From NCBI RefSeq assembly GCF_050113715.1, contig NZ_JBNJQR010000006.1:242355-306354 (forward strand): 64,000 nucleotides of DNA, in the 5' to 3' direction. Made by a program: the position numbers and the translations under genes. The notes under the pieces were generated by a model. It was given only the letters and a program-made list of their open reading frames with translations, was not told the DNA's origin and searched no databases. Source of the stretch: Brevibacillus_H ginsengisoli. Its GTDB lineage: Bacteria > Bacillota > Bacilli > Brevibacillales > Brevibacillaceae. Position 1 is the first letter of the stretch; every line of letters starts with the position of its first letter. Positions 52,342-60,593 of the stretch are shown piece by piece.

Positions 52342-52424
52342 AGTATATGTAGTGGGTTTCTGACATATTTATATTTACAGCATTCCTGCCACGTGGTAGT
52401 GTGGGAATAGCCAAATTGCATACA

Positions 52425-52540
52425 AGTACCAAACGGGGGTCGAGCATCGTCGACTGAGAGTGTAACGAGTGTGTTACTTACCGTAGAACCTGATCTGGGT
52501 TATGCCAGCGGAGGGAGAGGTATCAGACGAAGCTATTATT
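52425..52540 (+). ncRNA. TPP riboswitch (THI element)
   Basis: The conserved core CTGAGAG (52454-52460), AACCTGATCTGG (52487-52498) and TATGCCAGCGGAGGGA (52501-52516) match the TPP aptamer, with the five-stem layout around it. The downstream genes are a thiamine-precursor ABC transporter, so it should switch transcription off when TPP is plentiful. A terminator (52585-52613) is the likely expression platform. Confidence 0.92.
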
Positions 52541-52584
52541 TCGGTTTCATTTATGATGAAACTGATTGAGATATTCGTGCAGAC

Positions 52585-52613
52585 AACCATCCGCCGTCGG
52601 ATGGTTTTTTTGT
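52585..52613 (+). terminator. Riboswitch expression-platform terminator
   Basis: Stem AACCATCCG/CGGATGGTT, loop CCGT, then T-rich tail, downstream of the TPP aptamer. It ends about 296 bases before the first transporter gene. Confidence 0.8.
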
Positions 52614-52689
52614 TTACATATTGGAAAGTTTAATGGCTTTACAGTGGGAAAGTAATTAATCTTTCCTTCCATTCGCGTAAGCCCACTCA

Positions 52690-52880
52690 AGAAAAGACTT
52701 CGTCCGCTTGCAGCCTCCTTGGAAGTGAAGCCTAGCGAAAGAACGGAGAAAGGGATAAGAGTCGCCACTCAACCCCTTTAGGGGCGCGAAGCGTTTGGCG
52801 ACTCCCTTTCGTAGTGAAAGAGCGGACTTTATTTCTTCCTTGCGAACTTCCACTGAGCGAAAAGGGACGAAGTCTTTTCT
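52690..52880. repeat. 191-bp inverted-repeat element in the thi leader
   Basis: Perfect 16-bp terminal inverted repeats AGAAAAGACTTCGTCC and its complement bound about 159 bases holding a further long imperfect stem (GAGTCGCCA 52769-52777, TGGCGACTC 52797-52805). The right end and one flanking base (GGGACGAAGTCTTTTCT) recurs exactly at 17139-17155. It looks like a MITE-like or structured repeat rather than a gene. Confidence 0.6.
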
Positions 52881-52908
52881 CATCCGGCAGAAAAAGAGGT
52901 GAAGAAGC

Positions 52909-53691
52909 TTGGCAGATAAGCTTACTTTTGAGCGAGTGAACTTTGGGTATGATCAAACCCCGATTGTTGAGAATTTATCTCTTGATGTGAAGAAAGGGGA
53001 ATTCGTCAGCCTGGTGGGGCCGAGTGGAGTTGGGAAAAGCACTTTGTTTCAGCTTGCCAACGGATTGCTTCAACCCCAAACAGGCCAGATCCTGTTAAAT
53101 GGTAAAGTCACCTGCGACCGCTTGGGCAAGGTGGCCTATATGCCGCAGCAGGACTTATTGATGCCGTGGCGGACGGTGGTGGAGAATGCTGCTCTTCCGC
53201 TGGAGATTCAAGGAATTCCTTCAAAAGCGGCGAGGGAACAGGTCCTAGAGCAGCTTCCCTTATTCGGCTTGATTGAATATGCCGATGCGTACCCTCGGCA
53301 GCTCTCTGGAGGGATGCGACAGCGTGTCTCCCTGTTGCGTACAACATTGACTGGCGCTGACTTGTTGCTATTGGATGAACCGTTTAGCGCGCTTGACGGA
53401 ATCACGCGAATGGAGATGCAGGAGTGGTTGCTTCGTTTATGGAGCCAAATCGGCAGTACCGTGGTCATGATCACCCATGATCTGGAAGAGGCCATTCTCT
53501 TGTCTGATCGGGTTCTGGTGATCAAGGAAAAACCGATTCGAACGGTTACAGAGATACCAGTTCCAACTGAACGTTGTGTACGCGGTTCTTCACGTCACGA
53601 AGCCAGCACGCTGTTGCTTCGGGAAAGAATCTGGCGAGAGCTTCAAAGTCGAACGGACGAGAGCAGTCACCGGGGAGGAGTTGCCACATGA
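52909..53691 (+). CDS. thiZ: Thiamine-precursor ABC transporter ATP-binding protein
   Basis: A 260-residue ABC ATPase with Walker A GPSGVGKST, Q-loop MPQQDLLMPWRTV, signature LSGGMRQRVSLLR, Walker B LLLLDEPFSALDG and the H-loop MITHDLEEAI, typical of nitrate/taurine/HMP importers. TTG start with AAGAGGTGAA upstream. It follows a TPP riboswitch and overlaps the permease start by 4 bases. The ligand is inferred from the riboswitch and the NMT1-like binding protein. Confidence 0.88.
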   Translation: MADKLTFERVNFGYDQTPIVENLSLDVKKGEFVSLVGPSGVGKSTLFQLANGLLQPQTGQILLNGKVTCDRLGKVAYMPQQDLLMPWRTVVENAALPLEIQGIPSKAAREQVLEQLPLFGLIEYADAYPRQLSGGMRQRVSLLRTTLTGADLLLLDEPFSALDGITRMEMQEWLLRLWSQIGSTVVMITHDLEEAILLSDRVLVIKEKPIRTVTEIPVPTERCVRGSSRHEASTLLLRERIWRELQSRTDESSHRGGVAT

Positions 53692-54458
53692 GCTCATCCA
53701 AAAAAGGTACGACGTTCATCTATTCCTTCTGTTCCGTCGTCGGAATGATTTTGTTATGGGAAGTCGTGTGCCGTGTCGGAAATGTCCCTCCGTTTATTTT
53801 GCCCAAACCTTCAGAAGTGATCGTTTCTTTATGGGAGTTACGCTCGTTGCTATTCGGCGAACACTTCCTCGCCACCTTGGAAGAAGTGCTGCTCGGTCTT
53901 GTAAGCTCCATCGCGCTTGGCGTATTGCTGGCCGTACTGATGAGGCTAAGTCCGATATGGGAGCGAATCATTTATCCGCACATTGTCATCTCGCAAACGA
54001 TTCCGATGATTGCGCTCTCTCCCATTTTTATTATGTGGTTTGGCTATAGCTTGACTGGCAAAATTGCGATTGCCACGTTATTTACGTTTTTTCCGATTGT
54101 GGTGAGCACCTATGACGGTTTGGGCTCCTCTCCCAAAGAAATGGTTGATCTACTTCGCACGATGGGGGCCACGCGCGCTCAAATTTTTTGGAAGCTGCAA
54201 GTGCCAGCCTGTTTGCCACATTTTTTTAGCGGGGTGAAGGTAGCGGCTACATACAGTGTTGCGGGAGCCACGATCGGAGAATGGTTAGGAGCGAGCGAGG
54301 GTTTGGGGTACTTCGGCAGAAGAGCTTCCGGAAACTTTCAAGCATCCGCCTTGTTTGCCTCCATTCTGATCCTATCTGCGATGGGGATTCTGTTATTTTT
54401 ACTCGCCACTGGTCTGGAACGCAGATGGACGGGTAAAACCAATCGATCATCTAAATGA
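53688..54458 (+). CDS. thiX: Thiamine-precursor ABC transporter permease
   Basis: A 256-residue permease with about six transmembrane segments and the EAA-type loop TYDGLGSSPKEMVDLLRTMG ATRAQIFWKLQVPACL. GGGGAGGAG precedes the ATG at 53688, which overlaps the ATPase stop as ATGA. It forms the membrane channel of the ThiXYZ-type importer. Confidence 0.87.
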   Translation: MSSSKKGTTFIYSFCSVVGMILLWEVVCRVGNVPPFILPKPSEVIVSLWELRSLLFGEHFLATLEEVLLGLVSSIALGVLLAVLMRLSPIWERIIYPHIVISQTIPMIALSPIFIMWFGYSLTGKIAIATLFTFFPIVVSTYDGLGSSPKEMVDLLRTMGATRAQIFWKLQVPACLPHFFSGVKVAATYSVAGATIGEWLGASEGLGYFGRRASGNFQASALFASILILSAMGILLFLLATGLERRWTGKTNRSSK

Positions 54459-54474
54459 GAAAAGGAGTAGTACT

Positions 54475-55506
54475 ATGAAAAAAACAGCTTCACGCATCGG
54501 ATACTTTTTGCTCGCTCTTACGCTGGCAGTTGCTTTGTCGGCTTGCGCCAATCACAGCGCGTCACAACCTGGAACACAAGATCAATCAGCGGCAAACCAA
54601 AAGGATCAGGAACTTACCATTGCCCTGGACTGGTATCCCAATGCTGTTCATTCCTTCTTATACGCAGCGGAGGAACAAGGATATTTTAAACAGGAGCATG
54701 TAAAAGTGAATCTTCAGATGCCTTCAGATGCCAACGATCCTTTGAAAATGGCTGCGGCTGGGCAAGTAGACGCCGCGATCAGTTATCAGTCCCAAATGAT
54801 CCAGGCCCGTTCCGAAGGTGTTCCGGTTGTCTCAATTGCCGGTCTCGTGTACAGTCCGCTTAATGTGCTGATGGTACGTAAGGACAGCGGTATTCATTCT
54901 CCTAAAGATCTGGCAGGCAAGACAGTCGGTTATCCATCCGTTCCGTTGGATGAAGAAATTGTGAAGCAAATGGTCAAAGCGGACGGCGGAGACGATAGTC
55001 AGATTAAATTTGTGGATATTGGCTATGATATCATTCCTTCGTTGACAGCCAAAAAAGTGGATGCTGTGATCGGTGGGTTCATCAATCATGAGCAGCTGAT
55101 TCTTGAGAAAAATGGGGTAGCAGTAACCGCTTTTGCTCCACATAAATATGGCGTGCCCAATTTTTCTGAGCTTGTGCTTGCTACAAGCGATCAGACGCTG
55201 TCCCAAAAACAGCAAGCTCTTCAAGCGTTTCTGCGCGCAGCCCAAAAAGGTCAAGAGTACGTAGCGAAGCACAAAGAGCAGTCAATCGATTTACTGTTGA
55301 ACAAACAAGCCAAAGAATTCCCGCTTGATAAAACGATTGAAAACAAGAGTCTAGACATTCTGCTTCCACTGATGGACGCAGGCGGAAAACCATTTGGCAC
55401 ACAAGACCCGAATTCCTGGCAACAAGCTGCCGAGTGGATGAAACAAGTGGGATTAATCAAAACAGATGTTCCAGTCGATCAAGTCATGCATAACCTGACT
55501 CCATAA
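54475..55506 (+). CDS. thiY: Thiamine-precursor ABC transporter substrate-binding lipoprotein
   Basis: A 343-residue NMT1/THI5-like lipoprotein: signal with lipobox LSAC at about residue 22-25, then LDWYPNAVHSFLYAAEEQGY and GQVDAAISYQSQMIQARSEG, both typical of ThiY/HMP-precursor binding proteins. It should capture an N-formyl or free aminomethyl-pyrimidine precursor of thiamine. GAAAAGGAG precedes the ATG, 16 bases after the permease. Terminator follows. Confidence 0.88.
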   Translation: MKKTASRIGYFLLALTLAVALSACANHSASQPGTQDQSAANQKDQELTIALDWYPNAVHSFLYAAEEQGYFKQEHVKVNLQMPSDANDPLKMAAAGQVDAAISYQSQMIQARSEGVPVVSIAGLVYSPLNVLMVRKDSGIHSPKDLAGKTVGYPSVPLDEEIVKQMVKADGGDDSQIKFVDIGYDIIPSLTAKKVDAVIGGFINHEQLILEKNGVAVTAFAPHKYGVPNFSELVLATSDQTLSQKQQALQAFLRAAQKGQEYVAKHKEQSIDLLLNKQAKEFPLDKTIENKSLDILLPLMDAGGKPFGTQDPNSWQQAAEWMKQVGLIKTDVPVDQVMHNLTP

Positions 55507-55529
55507 TGTAATGGACAACAATAAACTTG

Positions 55530-55553
55530 GGCGCTCACTCGTGAGCGTCTTTT
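55530..55553 (+). terminator. Terminator of the thiamine transporter operon
   Basis: Stem CGCTCA/TGAGCG with loop CTCG, then TCTTTTC. Confidence 0.65.
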
Positions 55554-55700
55554 CATTGTCCTTCATATCATAAAGTAAAGGCTTGGCAATCGGCGTATTT
55601 TAGAATAAAGTGTACAGGGACATGCGATTTTTCTTGGCTTGGGTTGAATTTGAACAGAAAGCTAACACTTTAGATAGGAAGAATGAATGGAGGTGGTCAG

Positions 55701-56609
55701 ATGAAAAACCGCACCTATCGCATTGGCTATGAACAGGTGAACCGAAGGGAGCTTCTGGAACGCCTGGAACTAAAGGAATGCCTGTTGGTCGAACATAAAC
55801 GGTTGTCAACTGGTCCATCTGAGTGGGAACAGGATGTACCTCCCGAGGAGGAACGACATGCTGTGTTGGTTCGATACGAGTCAAAACCCGGTGAGTGGAT
55901 TACTTTTACAGGACTTTATGAGATTCTAAATAGAGACCCCATCCCGTGGATTGAACTTCCCATCGAATATCACTTGTTTGGCTTTGAGCTCATCCCAGGA
56001 AATATTCGTCGTGAAAAAGCTCCCCAGGCCAGAGTCCCGGCGAGAACGAAGCTCCACGTTGCCGCGATTCGAGGAGATACCGTATTTGTAACGGTTCCAG
56101 GGCACCCTTCGCGCAAATACGAGATGTCCCTTCATCATGCCCGTTTCGCTAAGGACTTTCCAACCGAGCTGGAATTAAAAGTGCAAGTCTTTGCCTTTCC
56201 ACCTCGTCCGGATATTTTTGTTGATTGGCTTCTTCAGGAAGGGCGCAAAAAAGGAATTGTTTCTTTAGAAAATGGAGACCGCGTGGAGAGAACCGCTTTT
56301 CAGGTGTGGGATCAGCTGCGTCAAGAGCTGGGAATGAGCGACAGTGCAGCGCTTATCTCCATCAAACAGGCCTTAATCGTACTGGACCGGGCTGGTTTAG
56401 AGACGGAATTTCCCAATCCGAAGCAGGATGTATCCGATCTTTCGGCGATGACCGATGAGGAGCGTGACGCCTTTTATTCGTATCATACGGTAAAAGCAGC
56501 CATGTCGGCTGTCGCTGCGCTTCTGACGACACAACCGCGAGATACGCTGCAGGATTTGTTGTTGATGGACATCATGTTAGAGCAACAGCTCAATCGTAGG
56601 CGGGAATAG
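55701..56609 (+). CDS. Hypothetical protein, 302 residues
   Basis: A soluble, mixed alpha/beta protein with no signal peptide or transmembrane segment. The ATG at 55701 has GGAGGTGG 6 bases upstream. A central Arg/Pro-rich segment (REKAPQARVPARTKLHVAAI) is followed by a helical C-terminal third ending in a coil. I do not recognise a family. It is monocistronic with a terminator, downstream of the thiamine transporter but not in its operon. Confidence 0.55.
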   Translation: MKNRTYRIGYEQVNRRELLERLELKECLLVEHKRLSTGPSEWEQDVPPEEERHAVLVRYESKPGEWITFTGLYEILNRDPIPWIELPIEYHLFGFELIPGNIRREKAPQARVPARTKLHVAAIRGDTVFVTVPGHPSRKYEMSLHHARFAKDFPTELELKVQVFAFPPRPDIFVDWLLQEGRKKGIVSLENGDRVERTAFQVWDQLRQELGMSDSAALISIKQALIVLDRAGLETEFPNPKQDVSDLSAMTDEERDAFYSYHTVKAAMSAVAALLTTQPRDTLQDLLLMDIMLEQQLNRRRE

Positions 56610-56625
56610 ACCGCCTTTTTTCTTT
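56598..56625 (+). terminator. Terminator of the 302-residue gene
   Basis: Stem AGGCGG/CCGCCT, 7-base loop, long T-rich tail, overlapping the stop codon. Confidence 0.75.
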
Positions 56626-56737
56626 TTTTCACTAAATTGTAGAAAATATGGAAATTTAGATGAATACTGTCGATTCTGAATATGGTAGGGTAATAGGAGT
56701 TGTTACTTTTATTACATTGATAATGGAGGGAAACAGA

Positions 56738-57157
56738 ATGATCCAGGAACTTACCTATGAGGATATAAAGCTGGGCGATCAAGCGACATTCTCCAAGACC
56801 ATTGCCGAAATCGACATTTATCAGTTTGCAGGGATCACGGGAGACTTTAATCCGATGCACGTGGATGCCGAATACGCCAAGAAAACCATCTTTGGTGAAC
56901 GCATTGCTCATGGCATGTTGACCGCCAGTTTCATTTCCACTGTGCTAGGGATGAAATTGCCTGGACCGAATACCATATATTTAAGTCAGAGTAGTCGATT
57001 TCTTGCTCCAGTGAAAATTGGCGACACCGTCAAGGTAATAGTTGAAGTAATAGAGAAAATAGATGCCAAGCGGCAAATTCGACTCCGTACGACCATTGTG
57101 AATCAGTCAGACACACTTGTCGTAGATGGAGAAGCACTCGTGATGAAGAAGGGATGA
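56738..57157 (+). CDS. MaoC-family (R)-enoyl-CoA hydratase
   Basis: A 139-residue hot-dog fold hydratase with the catalytic Asp/His pair in GITGDFNPMHVDAEYAKKTI, and FGERIAHGMLTASFISTVLG, the MaoC/PhaJ signature. It hydrates enoyl-CoA to (R)-3-hydroxyacyl-CoA. ATG at 56738 follows GGAGGG. Its stop overlaps the next gene start (ATGA), linking it with a CoA-transferase in a two-gene unit. Confidence 0.87.
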   Translation: MIQELTYEDIKLGDQATFSKTIAEIDIYQFAGITGDFNPMHVDAEYAKKTIFGERIAHGMLTASFISTVLGMKLPGPNTIYLSQSSRFLAPVKIGDTVKVIVEVIEKIDAKRQIRLRTTIVNQSDTLVVDGEALVMKKG

Positions 57158-58452
57158 CCTTAATTGTGATAACACAAATCGCCAATAAAAAACGAACCGC
57201 TGAAGAATTATTGGAATTCATTCAGAACGACGACGATGTGTTGATTCCTTTAGCAAATGGTGAACCACGAGTTCTTTTGGACACTTTGGAAGCGAACGCC
57301 GCCAGGTTTCGGAACGTGCGAATTCACCAAATGCACGCGTTAAAAGAACGACCGTATATTCAAGGCGCTTACCAAGGAAACCTGAGACATGTGGCATACT
57401 TCCTGAGCGGAGCGACTCGCAAAGCTTACTGGGAAGGGAATTGCGATCTCGTCCCCAATCATTTTCACGAAATGCCGAGGCTTCTCCGTGAAACAACCAA
57501 AGCCTCGCTGGTCATGGCAGTCGCTTCCCCAATGGATCAGCACGGATATTTCTCATTAGGTACTCAATCCGATTATATCGCAACATTTATTGGGCAAGTC
57601 CCATTCATTCTGGAAGTCAATCCTCAAATGCCCCGCACGTTTGGTAATAACCAAATTCACATCAGTCAAGTAGCCGGATACGTTGAAGTGGATTATCCAC
57701 TGCACGAAGCCAGAGCACCAGAAATCAGTGAGCTCGATTACAAAATTGCCGATTTTGTAGCTGAGCGAATCGATAACGGCCGAACGCTTCAGGTAGGAAT
57801 TGGAGCGATTCCGAATGCCATTCTTTCTCGTCTCAACAATCATCAGGATATTGGTATTCATACGGAGCTTTTAACCGATGGGGTTGTGGATCTGGTCGAA
57901 GCGGGTGTGGTTACAGGATTGAAGAAGTCAACCTATCGTGGCAAAATTGTTTGTACTTTTGCGTTGGGCACGAAACGTTTATATGATTTTATCCACCAGA
58001 ACACGGGGGTTGAGTTCCTCACTGTTGATCTGGTCAACGATCCGCGTGAAATTGCCAAGGAAAAACGCATTGTTTCGATTAACGCGACAACCGAGATTGA
58101 CTTTTTCGGACAGTGCGCATCCGAAACCATTGGGGGTCTCTACTACAGCTCCAGCGGTGGGCAAGCAGATTTTGCGAGAGGAGCGAGATTTGCTTCAGAG
58201 GGTAAAGGCTTTATCTGTATGCATTCTACAACCAGGAAAGATACCATCTCTCGCATTCGTCCCCAATTATCGATGGGCTCTGTTGTTACAACCTCCAAGA
58301 ATGACGTGGACCACGTCGTAACAGAATATGGAGTGGCGTCACTGCGAGGTAAGAGCATTCGGGAACGGACGAAGGAATTAATCAAAATCGCTCACCCCAA
58401 ATTCCAAGAAGAATTGTTGTTTGAAGCAAAAAAACATGGATTTTTAATCTAG
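57154..58452 (+). CDS. Acetyl-CoA hydrolase/4-hydroxybutyrate CoA-transferase family protein
   Basis: A 432-residue CoA-transferase of the acetyl-CoA hydrolase family. The glycine-rich GIGAIPNAILSRLNNH and catalytic Glu in DIGIHTELLTDGVVDL are present, along with SGGQADFARGARFASEGKGF. It transfers CoA between carboxylic acids such as acetate, butyrate or 4-hydroxybutyrate. Coupled translationally to the MaoC hydratase (ATGA overlap), suggesting joint handling of hydroxyacyl-CoA intermediates. Confidence 0.87.
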   Translation: MTLIVITQIANKKRTAEELLEFIQNDDDVLIPLANGEPRVLLDTLEANAARFRNVRIHQMHALKERPYIQGAYQGNLRHVAYFLSGATRKAYWEGNCDLVPNHFHEMPRLLRETTKASLVMAVASPMDQHGYFSLGTQSDYIATFIGQVPFILEVNPQMPRTFGNNQIHISQVAGYVEVDYPLHEARAPEISELDYKIADFVAERIDNGRTLQVGIGAIPNAILSRLNNHQDIGIHTELLTDGVVDLVEAGVVTGLKKSTYRGKIVCTFALGTKRLYDFIHQNTGVEFLTVDLVNDPREIAKEKRIVSINATTEIDFFGQCASETIGGLYYSSSGGQADFARGARFASEGKGFICMHSTTRKDTISRIRPQLSMGSVVTTSKNDVDHVVTEYGVASLRGKSIRERTKELIKIAHPKFQEELLFEAKKHGFLI

Positions 58453-58481
58453 TTTGATATAACATAATACTCACGAAATAG

Positions 58482-58507
58482 GAGCCGAGCAGACGGCTCT
58501 TTTTTCG
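58482..58507 (+). terminator. Terminator of the hydratase--CoA-transferase unit
   Basis: Stem GAGCCG/CGGCTC, loop AGCAGA, T7 tail. Confidence 0.8.
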
Positions 58508-58636
58508 TTCTTTTATACTAATACGCTTTACAGCGATTAAGCGTGTGAGCGTCTAAGTGCGAAAGAGCCTATCTTGGAGTGTGTCGTCTTTTCTTATCAC
58601 TTTTTTCAGAGAGTTCATGATATGATGAATGTATCA

Positions 58637-58650
58637 AGAAAACGCTTACA
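58637..58650 (+). promoter_or_regulatory. cre-like site downstream of the phhA -10
   Basis: AGAAAACGCTTACA matches the CcpA consensus with one mismatch. A TATGAT -10 (58621-58626) lies 11 bases upstream, so a bound CcpA would block start or early elongation of phhA. Confidence 0.5.
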
Positions 58651-58689
58651 TTACCACGATAGGCAAAAATACCAAGGAGGCATTTTTTC

Positions 58690-60456
58690 ATGAGTCGTGT
58701 AGAATCTAGCTTCACTCCCGTACGAGTCCCAGCTCATCTGAAGCAATTTGTGGTTGAGCAGGATTATGCTCGTTATACACCTATCGATCAAGCGGTCTGG
58801 CGTTATGTAATGCGTCAAAACAGCAGCTTCCTCGGCAAAAGGGCACATGAAACGTACTTGGAAGGATTGCGTACTTCAGGGATCAGTATTGAGCGCATAC
58901 CTGATATTCAGGAGATGAATGAATCCCTGTCCCAAATCGGATGGGGAGCCGTTACGATTGACGGGTTCATACCGGCTGTTGCCTTTTTTGATTTTCAGGC
59001 ACACGGAATCCTACCGATTGCCTGTGATATTCGTCAGTATGATCACATTGCCTATACACCGGCTCCTGACATTATTCACGAAGCGGCTGGACATTCGCCA
59101 ATTATTTCAGATGAGAAATATCGCAGATACCTAAAGATTTTTGGCGATATCGGTTCCCGGGCACTTTCAACCCGTGAAGATTATGAATTGTACGAAGCGA
59201 TTCGCTATTTGTCCATAGTAAAGGAAGATCCCGAAGCGACTATCGAACAGATGGAAGCAGCGGAACGAGATCTGGAAGAAAAGGTCAAGGCGGTAACAGA
59301 AATTTCGGAAGCCACTGAGCTTTCACGATTGTACTGGTGGACGGTGGAGTACGGACTGATCGGTGATGTAAAGAATCCGCAGATATATGGTGCGGGGTTG
59401 CTTTCTTCTGTAGGAGAGAGCATGAGTTGCTTGAAGCCGGAAGTAGCAAAAATTCCATTTTCATTGGAAGCGTGCATTCAAACGGACTTTGACATTACCA
59501 AACCGCAGCCGCAGTTGTTTGTTTGCCGAGATTTCGATCAGCTAATCGAAGCGGTACAAGAATACGCCAAAGGAATGGCATTGAATGTTGGGGGCACCGA
59601 AAATCTGCTAAAAGCCAAACAGATGGGACAGGTGGCCACAGCCGTATACAGCTCCGGTTTGCAAGTAAGCGGAGTGTTTCATGAAATTGTCCGCAATGAA
59701 GAGGGAGAGGCCATTTATCTGAAGACAGCGGGCGCTACAGCCTTGGCATATGGAGATAAACAATTGCCAGGCCACGGGAAAGAGTACCATCACGAGGGTT
59801 TTGGTTCCCCGATTGGCAAGCTGAAAAATGCGCAAAAGCCGCTTGAAGCCTATACAGACCACGATCTCTTGGATGCTGGTATTGTATTAGGTAAAGAGGC
59901 CGCTTTGACATATGAATCTGGCATTCACGTTACGGGTATTGTTCGTTACATTCATCGAGAGCAAGACAACGTTGTGCTCATTGGGTTTGACGAGTGCACC
60001 GTAACGTATGGAGAGCAAACACTCTTCCAAGCGGAGTGGGGGACATTCGATATGGCTATTGGTGAGCGAATTACCTCCGTATTTGCCGGTGCAGCTGACC
60101 GCGAAGAATTTGCCGTTGGAACTCATTCTCCGTCCGATGTCAAGACAAGAAGACCAGCCTACCCCGATGAAATCTTGCAATTACATCAAATCTTTCAAGA
60201 GATTCGGGCACTTCGTGAAAGTCAAGCGACAACAGATGAAGTTCAATCAGCGGTAACCAAGATCCTAGAACAACTGGATCAACAGTTTCCGCAAGACTGG
60301 TTGACAAGATTGGAAATGTTGGAGATATTGACAGAAGCGAAACGATTGCCCGAGATTCAGATTCTTTTGAGAGATAAACTGAATCAGCTTATGAGTGATA
60401 GCGAAGAACTAAGCCAGTTGATTCATAATGGTTTACACTTGCTTTCAATCGAATGA
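58690..60456 (+). CDS. phhA: Phenylalanine 4-monooxygenase, long form
   Basis: A 588-residue aromatic amino acid hydroxylase. Iron ligands are His130 and His135 in DIIHEAAGHSPI and Glu220 in WWTVEYGLIG; the ligand spacing is larger than in the usual 260-300 residue bacterial enzyme because of an insert rich in acidic residues. The C-terminal 300 residues have no recognised catalytic motif. It converts phenylalanine to tyrosine with tetrahydrobiopterin. Long forms of similar size occur in the Bacillus cereus group, from memory. AAGGAGG precedes the ATG. A cre-like site and terminator bound the monocistronic unit. Confidence 0.9.
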   Translation: MSRVESSFTPVRVPAHLKQFVVEQDYARYTPIDQAVWRYVMRQNSSFLGKRAHETYLEGLRTSGISIERIPDIQEMNESLSQIGWGAVTIDGFIPAVAFFDFQAHGILPIACDIRQYDHIAYTPAPDIIHEAAGHSPIISDEKYRRYLKIFGDIGSRALSTREDYELYEAIRYLSIVKEDPEATIEQMEAAERDLEEKVKAVTEISEATELSRLYWWTVEYGLIGDVKNPQIYGAGLLSSVGESMSCLKPEVAKIPFSLEACIQTDFDITKPQPQLFVCRDFDQLIEAVQEYAKGMALNVGGTENLLKAKQMGQVATAVYSSGLQVSGVFHEIVRNEEGEAIYLKTAGATALAYGDKQLPGHGKEYHHEGFGSPIGKLKNAQKPLEAYTDHDLLDAGIVLGKEAALTYESGIHVTGIVRYIHREQDNVVLIGFDECTVTYGEQTLFQAEWGTFDMAIGERITSVFAGAADREEFAVGTHSPSDVKTRRPAYPDEILQLHQIFQEIRALRESQATTDEVQSAVTKILEQLDQQFPQDWLTRLEMLEILTEAKRLPEIQILLRDKLNQLMSDSEELSQLIHNGLHLLSIE

Positions 60457-60468
60457 TCTGGAGAAGAA

Positions 60469-60500
60469 ACACATCACATTATAGGTGGTGTGTTTTTTTT
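60469..60500 (+). terminator. Terminator of phhA
   Basis: Stem ACACATCAC/GTGGTGTGT, 7-base loop, T8 tail. Confidence 0.8.
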
Positions 60501-60593
60501 TGCGAGACTTTCCTTTGCAGTAATTTTCGGTAAAAGGTAAAATAAGGGGGGACAAAATTATCGTCGAACCCATTAGGGAGGACCAATCTAATT

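Noticed and set aside
52656..52956. Minus-strand open frames inside the inverted-repeat element
   Set aside because: They have low-complexity basic and serine-rich composition, lack ribosome sites and overlap each other; best explained as repeat sequence.
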